62,804 nt of DNA, from positions 1 to 62,804 of the forward strand of contig JAFRCE010000027.1 of the NCBI GenBank assembly GCA_017404505.1. The letters are read 5' to 3'. Shown here one piece after another: positions 16,600-25,796 of the stretch. How positions within the stretch are numbered: the first letter of the stretch is position 1; every line of letters starts with the position of its first letter. The notes under the pieces were generated by a model, which was given only the letters and a program-made list of their open reading frames with translations, made no database searches and had not been told where the DNA came from. The position numbers and the translations under genes are program-made. The stretch comes from Solobacterium sp. (GTDB lineage: Bacteria > Bacillota_I > Bacilli_A > Erysipelotrichales > Erysipelotrichaceae).

Positions 16600-18042
16600 T
16601 TATCTTGGAATTAAGAATATGACGGCGATACCAAAGGAATAGATTGTGAGGATCGCGACAAGAACGAAGAGAATCCACCAGCCGATATCAGACGCTTTGC
16701 CATTGACGACTTTTTTCTCCGTGGCTGCCGCAAGCCAGAAAAGCAGCGGGAATCCCAGAACTGTGAACGGTGTATAGATCACAGCCCCGAACGAAATTGA
16801 TAGCAGCTGCAGTGCAAAGGCGATGAAGCATGGCACATAGATGATAATACCGATCAGAATGATGATCGCCGCCAATCCGCTCCGTTCGCGGAATAAGGTA
16901 ACCGCATTCGCATCTTTTCTATGCTTGAAGAGAATCACACCGCCAACGATCAGCAGGAAAGCCGCCAGGGTCTTGCAGAGCGTGATCCATGAATAGACCG
17001 GAACAGAAGCGTCTGGCAGCACACCGGCAAGGTTCATGTTGAATACTTTGAACATGCCAGTCCGTAAGGATGTCACGATCGTTCCGACTCCTCCCACGAC
17101 CGCGACCACTGCCAGAAGGGTGGTCTTCAGAACGTCATTGTTCTCACGTGCTTCTGCTTCCGGAAGGAAACGTGCTTCAAACTTCTGGCGTGAGATGTTC
17201 CATGTGGTGTCAATGGCACCCGTAGGACATGCGCTTACACACTTGAGGCAGCGGATGCATTCCGTGCTGTTTGGTGTTTCAAACGTTTTGATATTCATGC
17301 CGCAGGCCTTCTGGCACATGCCGCATTTCACGCACTTATTCGGATCCACGACGAGACGGTATGTGGAAACAGGATTAAATACCCCGTAAATCGCGCCTAA
17401 AGGACAGACGTATTTGCAGAAAGGCCGGTAATAAGCCACCGATAACAGTAAGATGATGATCAGGATCGACAGTTTCCAGAAGAACTGGAACCCGATGGCT
17501 GCCTGGAAATCCGGACTCATGGCGATCAGCGGTATGCCGGCCAGCAGAGTGCCGCTCGGGCAGATCCATTCACAATACCATGGCGAACCGGTTCCCGTGA
17601 CATCATGAATCAGGGATGTCAGCAGGACAACGAAGACGACCAGGATGACGTAACGGAAGTACTTCAGCCACTTATGACCCGGCAGGTTCTTCTCCTTGAT
17701 CTTGAAAGGGATCTTATAGAGCAGATCCTGAACCAGTCCGAACGGACATAGGAAGCCACATACAACTCTGCCGAGCAGAACGCCGAACAGAGATATGAAG
17801 CCGAATACGTACAGAGAGATGCGATAGGCCGGACTGCCGATGATGGCCTGCAGAGCGCCAATCGGACATGCACCGAGCGCGCCTGGGCAGGAGTAGCAGT
17901 TCAGGCCGGGCACACACAGTATTTTCGTGTTGCCGGTATAGATCTTGCCGGTCAGATAGCCGCGTGCGTATCCGTTGGTAAAGGCAAACCAGAACGCCTG
18001 GATCCAGTGCCGGTACTTTTCAAAGAAATATCTTTTCTTCAT
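16600..18042 (-). CDS. Membrane-bound 4Fe-4S ferredoxin-type protein (NapH/CcoG-like)
   Basis: This 480-residue membrane protein has several membrane helices, two CxxxCP motifs in loops (VCGFLCPFG, CKYVCPLG), and paired ferredoxin motifs (CVKCGMCQKACG and CIRCLKCVSACP). Related NapH-type proteins move electrons between the quinone pool or cytosolic ferredoxin and proteins outside the membrane. The ATG at 18042 was chosen because GGGTGAT lies before it; the longer frame would overlap the upstream CXXC gene. It is the last gene of a three-gene redox operon and probably powers the TlpA-like partner. Confidence 0.88.
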   Translation of the reverse strand: MKKRYFFEKYRHWIQAFWFAFTNGYARGYLTGKIYTGNTKILCVPGLNCYSCPGALGACPIGALQAIIGSPAYRISLYVFGFISLFGVLLGRVVCGFLCPFGLVQDLLYKIPFKIKEKNLPGHKWLKYFRYVILVVFVVLLTSLIHDVTGTGSPWYCEWICPSGTLLAGIPLIAMSPDFQAAIGFQFFWKLSILIIILLLSVAYYRPFCKYVCPLGAIYGVFNPVSTYRLVVDPNKCVKCGMCQKACGMNIKTFETPNSTECIRCLKCVSACPTGAIDTTWNISRQKFEARFLPEAEARENNDVLKTTLLAVVAVVGGVGTIVTSLRTGMFKVFNMNLAGVLPDASVPVYSWITLCKTLAAFLLIVGGVILFKHRKDANAVTLFRERSGLAAIIILIGIIIYVPCFIAFALQLLSISFGAVIYTPFTVLGFPLLFWLAAATEKKVVNGKASDIGWWILFVLVAILTIYSFGIAVIFLIPR

Positions 18043-18047
18043 ACAGA

Positions 18048-18194
18048 TCACCCGATTCCAATGCACTGCATGCAGACTTTAATGGCCTTGTTGAAGACGT
18101 CAAAATGCTCACCGCGCAGATAGCCAGCAACAATCAGAACGATGGATACAACGATCAGCAGCCGTGTAATCAGTTTTCTTGTCTTTTCGTTCAT
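18048..18194 (-). CDS. CD1871A-type small CXXC membrane protein
   Basis: A 48-residue gene fills the gap between the thioredoxin-like and ferredoxin genes. It has one membrane helix (LLIVVSIVLIVAGYL, about residues 12-26) and ends in FNKAIKVCMQCIGIG, where Cys41 and Cys44 form the CXXC motif typical of the CD1871A family. Its ATG overlaps the upstream stop (ATGA), and its own stop lies five bases before the next start. It probably relays electrons or disulfides between the two neighbouring proteins at the membrane surface. This pairing is known from other Bacillota genomes. Confidence 0.82.
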   Translation of the reverse strand: MNEKTRKLITRLLIVVSIVLIVAGYLRGEHFDVFNKAIKVCMQCIGIG

Positions 18195-18808
18195 TTCTGT
18201 TTCTCCTCTTCCAAAAGTGACTTGACAATCTCTGACCAGGTTCCAAATGTTCTGTTTCCGGTCACTGTTTTCAGGATATTCCCCTCACTGTCAAGGAAAT
18301 ATGTCGTCGGTGTGCCGAGCATTGTGCTGGTGAAGAACGCCGACGTTTTTGTGTCAGGAACGAAATTCAGGAAAGTGACGCCGGTAGCGTCAAGAATCCG
18401 TTTCGCTTCTTCAAGACGCTCCTCGACGATACTTTCTCCGTGAACGGAAACGTCGATCGGTGTGCCGATGATACGGAACACACTGTCATCATAGGAATTG
18501 TTCAGCTCTTCCAGAGCGGGAAGTTCCTGAATGCAGGGCGGACAGTCGGTTCCCCATACGTTGACTGCGACCAATGAGGATGATCTGAGATCCTGGGCTG
18601 TGAATGGCTTGCCGTCCAGCGTCTGAAGCTCGAATGTCTTAAAGATGTCTGTTTCTGCCTCGGCTTCAATGTGTTCCTGATTCTGTGCCCAGGAGATACA
18701 GAAGGTCATTACGATGCTGGACAGAGAAAGCACCAGAGCGGCGGCCAGCACATGAAATGTGGTGGCATGTAAGAGTTTGGATTTTTTCTTTTCTGGTTGC
18801 TGGCTCAT
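18191..18808 (-). CDS. TlpA/ResA-type thioredoxin-like protein, membrane-anchored
   Basis: The 205-residue protein has a basic N-terminus, one membrane helix (about residues 18-40) and an extracellular thioredoxin fold with WGTDCPPC (Cys89, Cys92) and the cis-Pro loop GTPTTYFLD. TlpA/ResA proteins reduce extracytoplasmic disulfides, for example in cytochrome maturation. No cytochrome genes are seen here. It is the first gene of the operon with the CXXC and NapH-like genes, so it probably receives electrons from them. A promoter with a leader hairpin lies upstream. Confidence 0.88.
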   Translation of the reverse strand: MSQQPEKKKSKLLHATTFHVLAAALVLSLSSIVMTFCISWAQNQEHIEAEAETDIFKTFELQTLDGKPFTAQDLRSSSLVAVNVWGTDCPPCIQELPALEELNNSYDDSVFRIIGTPIDVSVHGESIVEERLEEAKRILDATGVTFLNFVPDTKTSAFFTSTMLGTPTTYFLDSEGNILKTVTGNRTFGTWSEIVKSLLEEEKQK

Positions 18809-18903
18809 GTTACCTCCTTGAAAATATAGCGGGAAACAGGTATGTCATGATTTGAAAATCCCGCATTGAATGTGAGTACTGCATGTCTCTTTCTGAATAC
18901 ATA

Positions 18904-18932
18904 AAAAACTCTTTCCGAAAATGAGAGTTTTT
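18904..18932 (-). terminator. Leader hairpin with T-run before the TlpA operon
   Basis: AAAAACTCT (18904-18912) and AGAGTTTTT (18924-18932) can pair, and on the minus strand the stem ends in six Ts. It lies between the promoter at about 18961 and the first gene, the position of an attenuator. The stem is AT-rich and may be weak. Confidence 0.35.
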
Positions 18933-18960
18933 GTTGACAGAAAAAGATTGCTTGCCAATT

Positions 18961-18989
18961 ATTATAACCCAATTCATGCGGCATGTCGT
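18961..18989 (-). promoter_or_regulatory. Promoter for the TlpA-CXXC-NapH operon
   Basis: On the minus strand ACGACA (18984-18989) and TATAAT (18961-18966) are spaced by 17 bases. The -10 box is perfect and the -35 box matches four of six bases. Confidence 0.5.
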
Positions 18990-19087
18990 TGATATCTGAA
19001 AAACAGATGAAGGAAAATCTCTTTTTTCATACATGAAGAAGACATTGTCAGAGTATAGAAGAACTGTCAGAATCTGGTTGTGATTGC

Positions 19088-19852
19088 TCAGATGTGAATC
19101 TGGAAAGTGCCGAAATCAAATAAGCCGCTTCCCTGTGTCAGCTTTCCGGCCTGTTCGATCCGGGCGAATCCATCCGCGATATCATCCGCCAGGGAAACAG
19201 GAACATCCAGCTGATGATGACCGGGCAGGATCCGGCTGATCCGGTAATTCCGGATCTTTTTCACGGATGCATGGAAAAGTAACGGATCGGTGGTCGGATA
19301 AAACGCGTCAAGACAGCCTTTATAGATCAGATCACCGGTGAACAGATATTCCCGCTCCTTATCGTAAAAACAGCAGTGACCGGGTGAATGTCCCGGTGTG
19401 TGGATGACCTGAATGATTCGGCCGCCAAGATCCAGAATGTCATGATGATGCAGAATTCTGTCCGGCTTTCCCTGAAAGATCTGATAGTTTTCGATATTGA
19501 ACTCCGGCGGAAAATCACAGGGCTGGCGCAGCAGGTTCTTCTTTACTGTTTCAAGGGGAAGGGGAAACTGTCCATCGAGCCAGTCTTTTTCCGCGTCGTG
19601 CACGGCGATATTGTCAAAATGTCCGTGGCCGCCGATATGATCCCAGTGAACATGCGTGGTGACGGCTGTGACGGGCAGTTTCGTCAGTTCATCGACAGCT
19701 TCACGGATATTCGCGACACCCAGCCCGGTATCGATCAACAGCGCTCTTTGACTGCCGCATAAAAGATAGCAATGTGTTTCTTCCCAATGTCTGTATTCGC
19801 TGATGGCGAAAGTCCGGGAATCAATTTGTTCAACTGTAAACCAATCGTTCAT
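19088..19852 (-). CDS. MBL-fold metallo-hydrolase
   Basis: This 254-residue protein has the metallo-beta-lactamase fold metal motif THVHWDHIGGHG, the second His ligand in HTPGHSPGHC, and the bridging Asp in YLFTGDLIYKG, with a late His in ILPGHHQL. It has no signal peptide. Members include glyoxalase II, lactonases and phosphodiesterases. Length and motif spacing fit a general cytosolic hydrolase, but the substrate is open. A TATAAT lies about 140 bases upstream, so the transcript may have a long leader. Confidence 0.88.
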   Translation of the reverse strand: MNDWFTVEQIDSRTFAISEYRHWEETHCYLLCGSQRALLIDTGLGVANIREAVDELTKLPVTAVTTHVHWDHIGGHGHFDNIAVHDAEKDWLDGQFPLPLETVKKNLLRQPCDFPPEFNIENYQIFQGKPDRILHHHDILDLGGRIIQVIHTPGHSPGHCCFYDKEREYLFTGDLIYKGCLDAFYPTTDPLLFHASVKKIRNYRISRILPGHHQLDVPVSLADDIADGFARIEQAGKLTQGSGLFDFGTFQIHI

Positions 19853-19987
19853 ATGAATACCGTTTATTCCATAAGGTGCGTATCAGGAATGAATGTATGT
19901 TACTGCGGCCCGAATGCTTTTTCGTCCATTGCGAGAGTCTCTTCGGCTGTTCTGTTATCTGTCAGACAGTGATACACCGCTGTTCCC

Positions 19988-19993
19988 ATTATA
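19988..19993 (-). promoter_or_regulatory. -10 element upstream of the MBL-fold gene
   Basis: A perfect TATAAT on the minus strand lies about 140 bases before the ATG. The -35 match is weak. Confidence 0.3.
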
Positions 19994-20025
19994 CTTGATG
20001 GATGATCGTTTGCTTAAGAGAGAAA

Positions 20026-20053
20026 GAAAACTGCCGGTTCTGATACCGGCAGT
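20026..20053 (-). terminator. Intrinsic terminator after the PAP2 gene
   Basis: ACTGCCGGT (20030-20038) pairs with ACCGGCAGT (20045-20053). The minus strand continues TTTCTTTC. Confidence 0.75.
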
Positions 20054-20062
20054 GAAGGGGCT

Positions 20063-20908
20063 TTATTCAAAATCCTGCTTTGCATGGCGGCTGTTCCGAT
20101 ACAGCAGGCTGATAAAAACGATGGCAAAGATTGCCGCCCCGGCCATGACGTCGCTGATGAAATGCATGCCGCCCATGATCCGTGAAACAGCCACGAAAAC
20201 CGTAAAGACCAGCGGGCCTGCAAATAACAATGACGAATTCCAGGGATACTCCTCATATAACTCCGGCAGCAGGACGATCAGGAAACTGCAGGCCGCATCG
20301 AACGTATGAGCGCTGGGAAAGGAATGATAGAGATCGCTCTTGATGGCGAAGCCGTTGATCGTCCGCCAGTTCTGAAACTGTGCGCCTTCCTGAAGGATGG
20401 CAAGATAGCGTGGCCGGTTCCACACGTACTTTATGACTTCCACGATCACGATGCCGATCAGCGGTGTCATAATGCCGATCCATAATAAGCGGCGGCTGGA
20501 AGGGGTATCTTTGGGAAGGGGGATACGAATCAGAATGAGGAAGATGACGATTGCCGCGGCCAGGGTGACGCATCCCTCAACGAAAAAACTGTCATGGGGA
20601 ATGACGATGGTCCAGGCGGCAATGAAACAGAGCAGGAAACAGATGATTTCTATATACCATTTACGGTTATTGAAGCTGCTGAGCGCGTGAATACAGAAAG
20701 CCGGAATCAGCGGAGCGGGAAGCTGTCCGATCCGCCGTCCCAGCTGAAAGAACCATTCCGACGCATGTGCCGTCAGGAAATCAGAAAACGGCAGATCATA
20801 AACGGAAAGCCACAGAAACAGAACAGTGTATGCGGCTGCCGCGGCCGCAAACCACAGTTTCTTTTGTACAGACAGATTCAGAAATCCATTTGATCTTTCT
20901 CTGCTCAT
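20063..20908 (-). CDS. PAP2-family membrane phosphatase
   Basis: The 281-residue protein has about six membrane helices and the three phosphatase motifs of the type 2 phosphatidic acid phosphatase family. These are KYVWNRPRY, HSFPSAHTF (a PSAH version of PSGH) and SRIMGGMHFISDV. The catalytic His residues lie in the last two, on the outer face. Such enzymes remove phosphate from lipid phosphates or undecaprenyl pyrophosphate. The long loop between motifs 1 and 2 (about 30 residues) fits the family. AAGGAG precedes the ATG. It has its own terminator. Confidence 0.9.
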   Translation of the reverse strand: MSRERSNGFLNLSVQKKLWFAAAAAAYTVLFLWLSVYDLPFSDFLTAHASEWFFQLGRRIGQLPAPLIPAFCIHALSSFNNRKWYIEIICFLLCFIAAWTIVIPHDSFFVEGCVTLAAAIVIFLILIRIPLPKDTPSSRRLLWIGIMTPLIGIVIVEVIKYVWNRPRYLAILQEGAQFQNWRTINGFAIKSDLYHSFPSAHTFDAACSFLIVLLPELYEEYPWNSSLLFAGPLVFTVFVAVSRIMGGMHFISDVMAGAAIFAIVFISLLYRNSRHAKQDFE

Positions 20909-20963
20909 GTGTTACTCCTTCGTTTATACTGCCGTTGTTAAAAAATGATTGACAATAAGCGGA

Positions 20964-21905
20964 TCAATAGCCGAGTGTGCGGTTTACTGTATGAACAGGT
21001 TCTTTTCCGTCCAGGACCAGTGAGAGATTCTTGACAGCGACGTCGATTACCTGGCTGTAATTCACACCGCTGCGGTAGCCGCCGGAAATGTGCGGCGTGA
21101 TATAAACACGCGGTGCTGTCCAGAGCGGGTGGCCGGTGGGCAGGGGCTCGGGATCCATGACGTCCAGACAGGCAGCTTTGAGATGACCTTCTGCCATTAC
21201 GGCAAGCAGATCTTCGGTGACAACGGAATTGCCGCGGCCGACATTGAGCAGAATGGCACTGTCTTTCATCAGAGAAAGCCTGCGCCTGTCAAACATGCCT
21301 TTCACATCCGCGGTGCCGGGCAGACTGAGAGCGACGACGTCCATCTCGGGAAGCAGGGCATCCATTTCATCCGCTGTCACGAGTTTTTCAACATAATCCG
21401 GTTTGTCATGCACGGTTCTACGGACGCCATAGCAGACGGCACCGAGAGCATTTGCTTTTCTGAGATACGCACCGCCGATCGCACCCATGCCGACAGAAAG
21501 AATCTTCGAGCCGGCGAACCGGATGATCTGATCGAGCAGTTCCCAGTCCTGTTCTTTCTGCATGGAAAGGTATTCCGGCACCCGTTTCATGGCCATCAGC
21601 GTCGTTGTAATCATGTGCTCGGCAATCGATTCGCCATAGGCGCCAAAGGCATTGGCAAGCACGATATGTTCCGGAAGCCAGGTGTAGTTGTTCGCTCCGG
21701 CACTGAACAGCTGCACAAAACGCAGGTTCGGCATTTTCGCACAGATTTCTCTGGTAATGGAGCCGGCAAAAAACTCTGCTTCGTTGAGTGCTTCCGGTGG
21801 AATACTGCCGGGATCTTCGCAGAAAACGATCTTTGCGGGCAGTTCTTTGAAACGGTCGATTCCGTATTGTCTGTGATGGCCGGTGATGATAACGGTAGCT
21901 GTCAT
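20964..21905 (-). CDS. D-2-hydroxyacid dehydrogenase (NAD-binding)
   Basis: This 313-residue enzyme has the D-isomer-specific dehydrogenase layout. An N-terminal substrate domain leads to a Rossmann domain with SVGMGAIGGAYLRKANALG, followed by LLNVGRGNSVVTEDLL with the catalytic Arg nearby and a C-terminal ITPHISGG carrying the catalytic His. It would reduce 2-keto acids with NAD(P)H. The basic VRR after the second strand hints at NADP use. The substrate is unknown. A weak AAGGT precedes the ATG. It is not clearly linked to its neighbours. Confidence 0.9.
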   Translation of the reverse strand: MTATVIITGHHRQYGIDRFKELPAKIVFCEDPGSIPPEALNEAEFFAGSITREICAKMPNLRFVQLFSAGANNYTWLPEHIVLANAFGAYGESIAEHMITTTLMAMKRVPEYLSMQKEQDWELLDQIIRFAGSKILSVGMGAIGGAYLRKANALGAVCYGVRRTVHDKPDYVEKLVTADEMDALLPEMDVVALSLPGTADVKGMFDRRRLSLMKDSAILLNVGRGNSVVTEDLLAVMAEGHLKAACLDVMDPEPLPTGHPLWTAPRVYITPHISGGYRSGVNYSQVIDVAVKNLSLVLDGKEPVHTVNRTLGY

Positions 21906-21945
21906 AATGAATACCTTCTTTCCTGATCTGTTATATGAAACATGG

Positions 21946-23127
21946 TCATTGCCATGGAAATGATAATTGGGAAGAGTCGGCCGGCGGTTTTTTCAGAAGT
22001 TCCTCGATCCAGGGCCCGTAGTTTTTATCCCACAGGACGGACTGCATGAGGGCGTAATCCGGATGTGACAGGAGAGCTTCTGCATCCTTACCCAGTTCGC
22101 CGCGTCCATAGGAGGCGAAGAACTGGCCTGTCAGACTGAGAACTCTTTCCGTTTCTTCCTTGGAAAGGTTCTTTTCCTGACACAGGTTTGCAAAGGTGGA
22201 GAGAAAAGCGGCTGACTGCTTTTCGATCAGTTCCATGGCTTTATCATAGATACCCGGCGCGCCGTATGTCTTCAGATCGATTTCTTCGGTATGATAGCTG
22301 ACACCGTTTTTGTCCATCCGGAGCAGACCGAAGGTATGGGCGGACTGGATCGGCATGCCGTTCAGTATTTCATACATGCCGTCTTTCTGCCAGAGAGCCT
22401 GATTGTGCTGGTGGCCGCTCATGCACAGCTGCACGCCATACTCTCTGAGCATTTCAGACAGACCTTCATTACCGATCAGATAACCACTGTACATGGGGGA
22501 TACTTCGCCGCAGAGAACATTGTGATGGGAGAGAAACAGGATGCGGCTTCCGGCTGTTTTCGCCTGATCCAGCTGCTGTCTGAGCCACTGCGTGGTTTCC
22601 GGAGAAAAATAACCGGAAGAATCACCGGGATGCGAATCGTCCATGGCGAGAACGGTAACACCGTGACTGGCAGTCATATATGAGTAAGAGGCGGGATCTT
22701 TTTCGTCCATCTTCAGCAGGGGCAGGATGTAATTCTCCCAGGCATTGATACTGTGGGCTGCCTGGCCAAAGTCGTGATTGCCGGTCGTGACGATGACCTC
22801 AATGCCGGCATCCCTGATTTTCCGCAGTTTTGCGGCAAGATCTTTGACATCTTCCTCCTTGCCGTTGTTTGTCAGATCGCCGGTCAGTATGAAAGCGTCC
22901 GGCTTCATGGCGATGACCTGATCGATCAGCGCGTCGGTGACTTCCTGCACCAACGGCTCAAGTGCGACAATGCTGTTGAATTCAGAAGGGGAAACCGTAT
23001 AGTGAAGATCACTGATCACCACCGCGGTAAAATCAGGTGCTTCACAGGCTGTTTCTTCCGTGCGGAAAGGCTTTGCCGTGCATGCGGCAAGGAACAGTGA
23101 CAGCAGGATGATCGACAGTCTCTTCAT
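21946..23127 (-). CDS. Metallophosphoesterase lipoprotein
   Basis: The 393-residue protein starts with MKRLSIILLSLFLAAC, a lipoprotein signal with acylated Cys16. Calcineurin-like motifs follow: VVISDLHY, FILTGDLTNNGK, TTGNHDFG, LFLSHHNVLCG and CMSGHQHNQA, which together form the two-metal site. It should cleave phosphomono- or diesters outside the membrane, perhaps nucleotides or lipid head groups. A helical domain of about 120 residues follows the catalytic part. No good Shine-Dalgarno site precedes the ATG, so expression may be low. Confidence 0.88.
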   Translation of the reverse strand: MKRLSIILLSLFLAACTAKPFRTEETACEAPDFTAVVISDLHYTVSPSEFNSIVALEPLVQEVTDALIDQVIAMKPDAFILTGDLTNNGKEEDVKDLAAKLRKIRDAGIEVIVTTGNHDFGQAAHSINAWENYILPLLKMDEKDPASYSYMTASHGVTVLAMDDSHPGDSSGYFSPETTQWLRQQLDQAKTAGSRILFLSHHNVLCGEVSPMYSGYLIGNEGLSEMLREYGVQLCMSGHQHNQALWQKDGMYEILNGMPIQSAHTFGLLRMDKNGVSYHTEEIDLKTYGAPGIYDKAMELIEKQSAAFLSTFANLCQEKNLSKEETERVLSLTGQFFASYGRGELGKDAEALLSHPDYALMQSVLWDKNYGPWIEELLKKPPADSSQLSFPWQ

Positions 23128-23189
23128 ATATGAATTTTAATCAAATTAACCCGCTGGTGCCATGATTTCACATTTAGATAGATGTATGA

Positions 23190-23224
23190 ACAAACCCGCA
23201 GAACGGGAATTCCGATCTGCGGGT
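23190..23224 (-). terminator. Intrinsic terminator after the flavodiiron fusion gene
   Basis: ACCCGCAGA (23194-23202) pairs with TCTGCGGGT (23216-23224), and the loop holds a small palindrome. TTTGTT follows on the minus strand. Confidence 0.7.
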
Positions 23225-23279
23225 CATTTCAGTTTATCGATCAGGATCTGTTTTGATCAGATCCATGGATGCCTGGCAT

Positions 23280-25796
23280 TTACAGTTTGATCACGTCACT
23301 GAATTTCGCGTGTTCCCTGACTTTTACCGTCAGTTCAGCCAGCCGGGAAGTATCACCGATCAGGATGACGCCGACCAGGCGGTTCTTGTCGAATGTGTAT
23401 TTTTCATACTGGCCGCGCCGCAGATCGGTTGTCTCAACGGTCTTGTAAAGTTTCGCGGGATCACTGCCGTTGTCGCCGATGGCGAAGAGGGAAGTGTTCA
23501 TACCGTTGAAGGAAAGCGCTCCGTCAACCGTTTCATACGTGACGTCGTCACCGGCCGCGTTCGCACCGGCTGTTTTACCCTGTTCGACGGACTGGCTCCA
23601 GAGAGCGTAGTTGATACCGTTGTACTCGGCACAGTCACCGGCTGCGAAGATGTCCGGCACGCTGGTTTCCATGTGGTCATTGACGATGATGGAGCGGCCG
23701 ATGCTGAGACCGGCTTCCTGAGCTGCCGCAAGGTTGCCGCGCACGCCGGTGGATACGATCACCAGTTCCGCCGGTATAAGTGTTCCGTCCGCCAGAAGGA
23801 CACCGTCTTCGTTGATTTCCGAAGTATTCGCCGCCGTGTAGACTTTGACACCGCATTTCTCACTCAGTGTTTTGATCATTTCCGAAGCGGTCGGATTGAG
23901 CTGTCTGGCCATCAGGGCAGGGGCTCCTTCAATGACCGTGACGTCGATCTTCGCCCGGCGCAGTGCCCATGCGGCTTCCAGACCAAGCACACCGCCGCCG
24001 ATGACAGCTGCTGTTCTGATGTTCGGAACCATTCCCTTTACCTTGGCCGCATCCTCGATCGTGCGGATGGAAACGACCTTGCTGAGATCATGTCCCTTGA
24101 AAGGCGGTACAAAGCAATATGCGCCAAGCGCGTAAACCAGTTTGTCATACGGGAAAGTTTCACCGCCGGCCAAAACCGTCTTCGCATCCGGATCGATGGA
24201 TTCAACTTTGATATTCCTGACGAAACGGATGTCGTTATCCGTAAACCATTCCGGTTTTTCGACGGCCATCTGATCATCCGAGAAATCAGCGAGCAGTGCC
24301 TTTGTCAGCATCGGCCGGTTATACGGCAGATGGTTTTCTTCGGAAAGAATCGTGATCTTTCCTGTTTTGTCACGTTCACGGATCGCCCTTGCTGCTTCAA
24401 GACCGGCAATGCCGCCGCCTAAAATCAGATACTGAGTGTCGGTATTGTTCTGATAACCGGTGCCGGTATCGTCTGCCGGAACGAAATTCTCCGGACCGAC
24501 GCCGCAGACCGGACACTCCTCAACGGAAGCGTCGAACACCGCGCCGCAGACCAGACACTTGACTTTCTGATTCGCTCCTTTGGCGGCCTGCTTCGGCTCT
24601 TTCTGAAGCAGAACACAGCCGAAGTTGTAACCGAAGTCATAGGCATCCGTCAGCTGCGTTTCATCCGGCTTGAAACGGACACGGAAGCCGTCAAGAACCT
24701 TCAGACGCACCTGCTTCAGTCTTTCGATGATATGCGGAACACCTTCACCGGACCAGCCATAGCTGCCGAACGCAGAGGCCAGTCTTCCTTTGTAAACCGG
24801 CGGATACATGGCAAGAGTCAGATTGTAAACCGGCTCGAGTGCTTCACCGAGGATGGTAGGGGTACCGAACAGGTAGCCGTCCGCGGCCGCCATGTCTGCG
24901 GCAAGACCGCTCTTGTCATCGAAGACAAGATCATAGCGGTGCACTTCCGCACCGGCATCCTCGACACCCTTCGCGATGACTTCGGAAAGCTGCTTGGTGT
25001 AGCCATAGGCACTGACGTACGGCATGACGACGAGTTTCTTCGCTTTCGGTGCGGGTGCTTTGCACCAGTCCCTGTACCATCCGAAGATCTGATCGAAATG
25101 GGAATCCAGAACCGGGCCGTGGCCGCAGCAGATATGTTCGATTTCCAGGTCCTTGATCCGCTCAAGGGCATTGTACATATACGGATATGCGAAAGGTCCG
25201 ATGATGCAGTCAAAGTAGTATTTGGTCGCTTCCGCATAGCCGGCTTCATCGGTGACGGAGGATCTCACGATGCCTTCCGCTGCGTAATGCGAGCCGAAAG
25301 AGTCGCAGGTGAAAAGCGTTTTGCATTCCGGCACGTAGGTGTACATCGTATCCGGCCAGTGCAGATTGGGAAGCACCATGAATTCCAGTGTTTTGTCGCC
25401 CAGTGACAGGGTCATTCCGTCGCTGACTGTGATGCTGTTGAAATCGGTATTGATGATGTGCTTGAGGAACTGGATCGCCGTTCCGGTCGCGACGACTGTG
25501 ATATGCGGATTCAGATCGAGAAGTTTCTCGATTGAACCGGCATGATCCGGTTCTGTGTGATCCATGATCAGATAATCGATTTCGGAAACGGATGCCACCG
25601 ATTCGATATACCCGACCATCTCGTCAAAAAAGGCCAGTTTGGCAGTCTCAAACAGGGCTGTTTTCTCACTGCCTTCGAGAAGATAGGAATTATAGGAGGT
25701 TCCGTATTTGGTCTCCATAATGATGTCGAATACCCGCAGTTCAGGGTCGAGAACTCCGGTCCAGAAAAGATCTTGCTTAATTTTGAACGCTTTCAT
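23280..25796 (-). CDS. Flavodiiron protein fused to rubredoxin and an NADH-dependent reductase
   Basis: This 838-residue chain carries a whole oxygen- or NO-detoxifying electron path. Residues 1-245 are the diiron beta-lactamase-like domain, with ligands at the canonical numbers His80, Glu82, Asp84, His85, His146, Asp165 and His226. Residues 253-400 are a flavodoxin-like FMN domain (YVSAYGYTKQL). Residues 411-440 are a short rubredoxin-like domain (CLVCG, ECPVCG). Residues 455-838 form an FAD/NAD reductase (LILGGGIAGLEAARAI, VIGGGVLGLEAAWAL). NADH would feed FAD, rubredoxin, FMN and then the diiron site. The ATG at 25796 follows AAGGAG; an upstream start is unlikely. It is monocistronic. Confidence 0.93.
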   Translation of the reverse strand: MKAFKIKQDLFWTGVLDPELRVFDIIMETKYGTSYNSYLLEGSEKTALFETAKLAFFDEMVGYIESVASVSEIDYLIMDHTEPDHAGSIEKLLDLNPHITVVATGTAIQFLKHIINTDFNSITVSDGMTLSLGDKTLEFMVLPNLHWPDTMYTYVPECKTLFTCDSFGSHYAAEGIVRSSVTDEAGYAEATKYYFDCIIGPFAYPYMYNALERIKDLEIEHICCGHGPVLDSHFDQIFGWYRDWCKAPAPKAKKLVVMPYVSAYGYTKQLSEVIAKGVEDAGAEVHRYDLVFDDKSGLAADMAAADGYLFGTPTILGEALEPVYNLTLAMYPPVYKGRLASAFGSYGWSGEGVPHIIERLKQVRLKVLDGFRVRFKPDETQLTDAYDFGYNFGCVLLQKEPKQAAKGANQKVKCLVCGAVFDASVEECPVCGVGPENFVPADDTGTGYQNNTDTQYLILGGGIAGLEAARAIRERDKTGKITILSEENHLPYNRPMLTKALLADFSDDQMAVEKPEWFTDNDIRFVRNIKVESIDPDAKTVLAGGETFPYDKLVYALGAYCFVPPFKGHDLSKVVSIRTIEDAAKVKGMVPNIRTAAVIGGGVLGLEAAWALRRAKIDVTVIEGAPALMARQLNPTASEMIKTLSEKCGVKVYTAANTSEINEDGVLLADGTLIPAELVIVSTGVRGNLAAAQEAGLSIGRSIIVNDHMETSVPDIFAAGDCAEYNGINYALWSQSVEQGKTAGANAAGDDVTYETVDGALSFNGMNTSLFAIGDNGSDPAKLYKTVETTDLRRGQYEKYTFDKNRLVGVILIGDTSRLAELTVKVREHAKFSDVIKL

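Noticed and set aside
18810..19034. 74-codon frame upstream of the TlpA operon
   Set aside because: It covers the promoter and leader hairpin, has no protein-like motif and no clear ribosome site.
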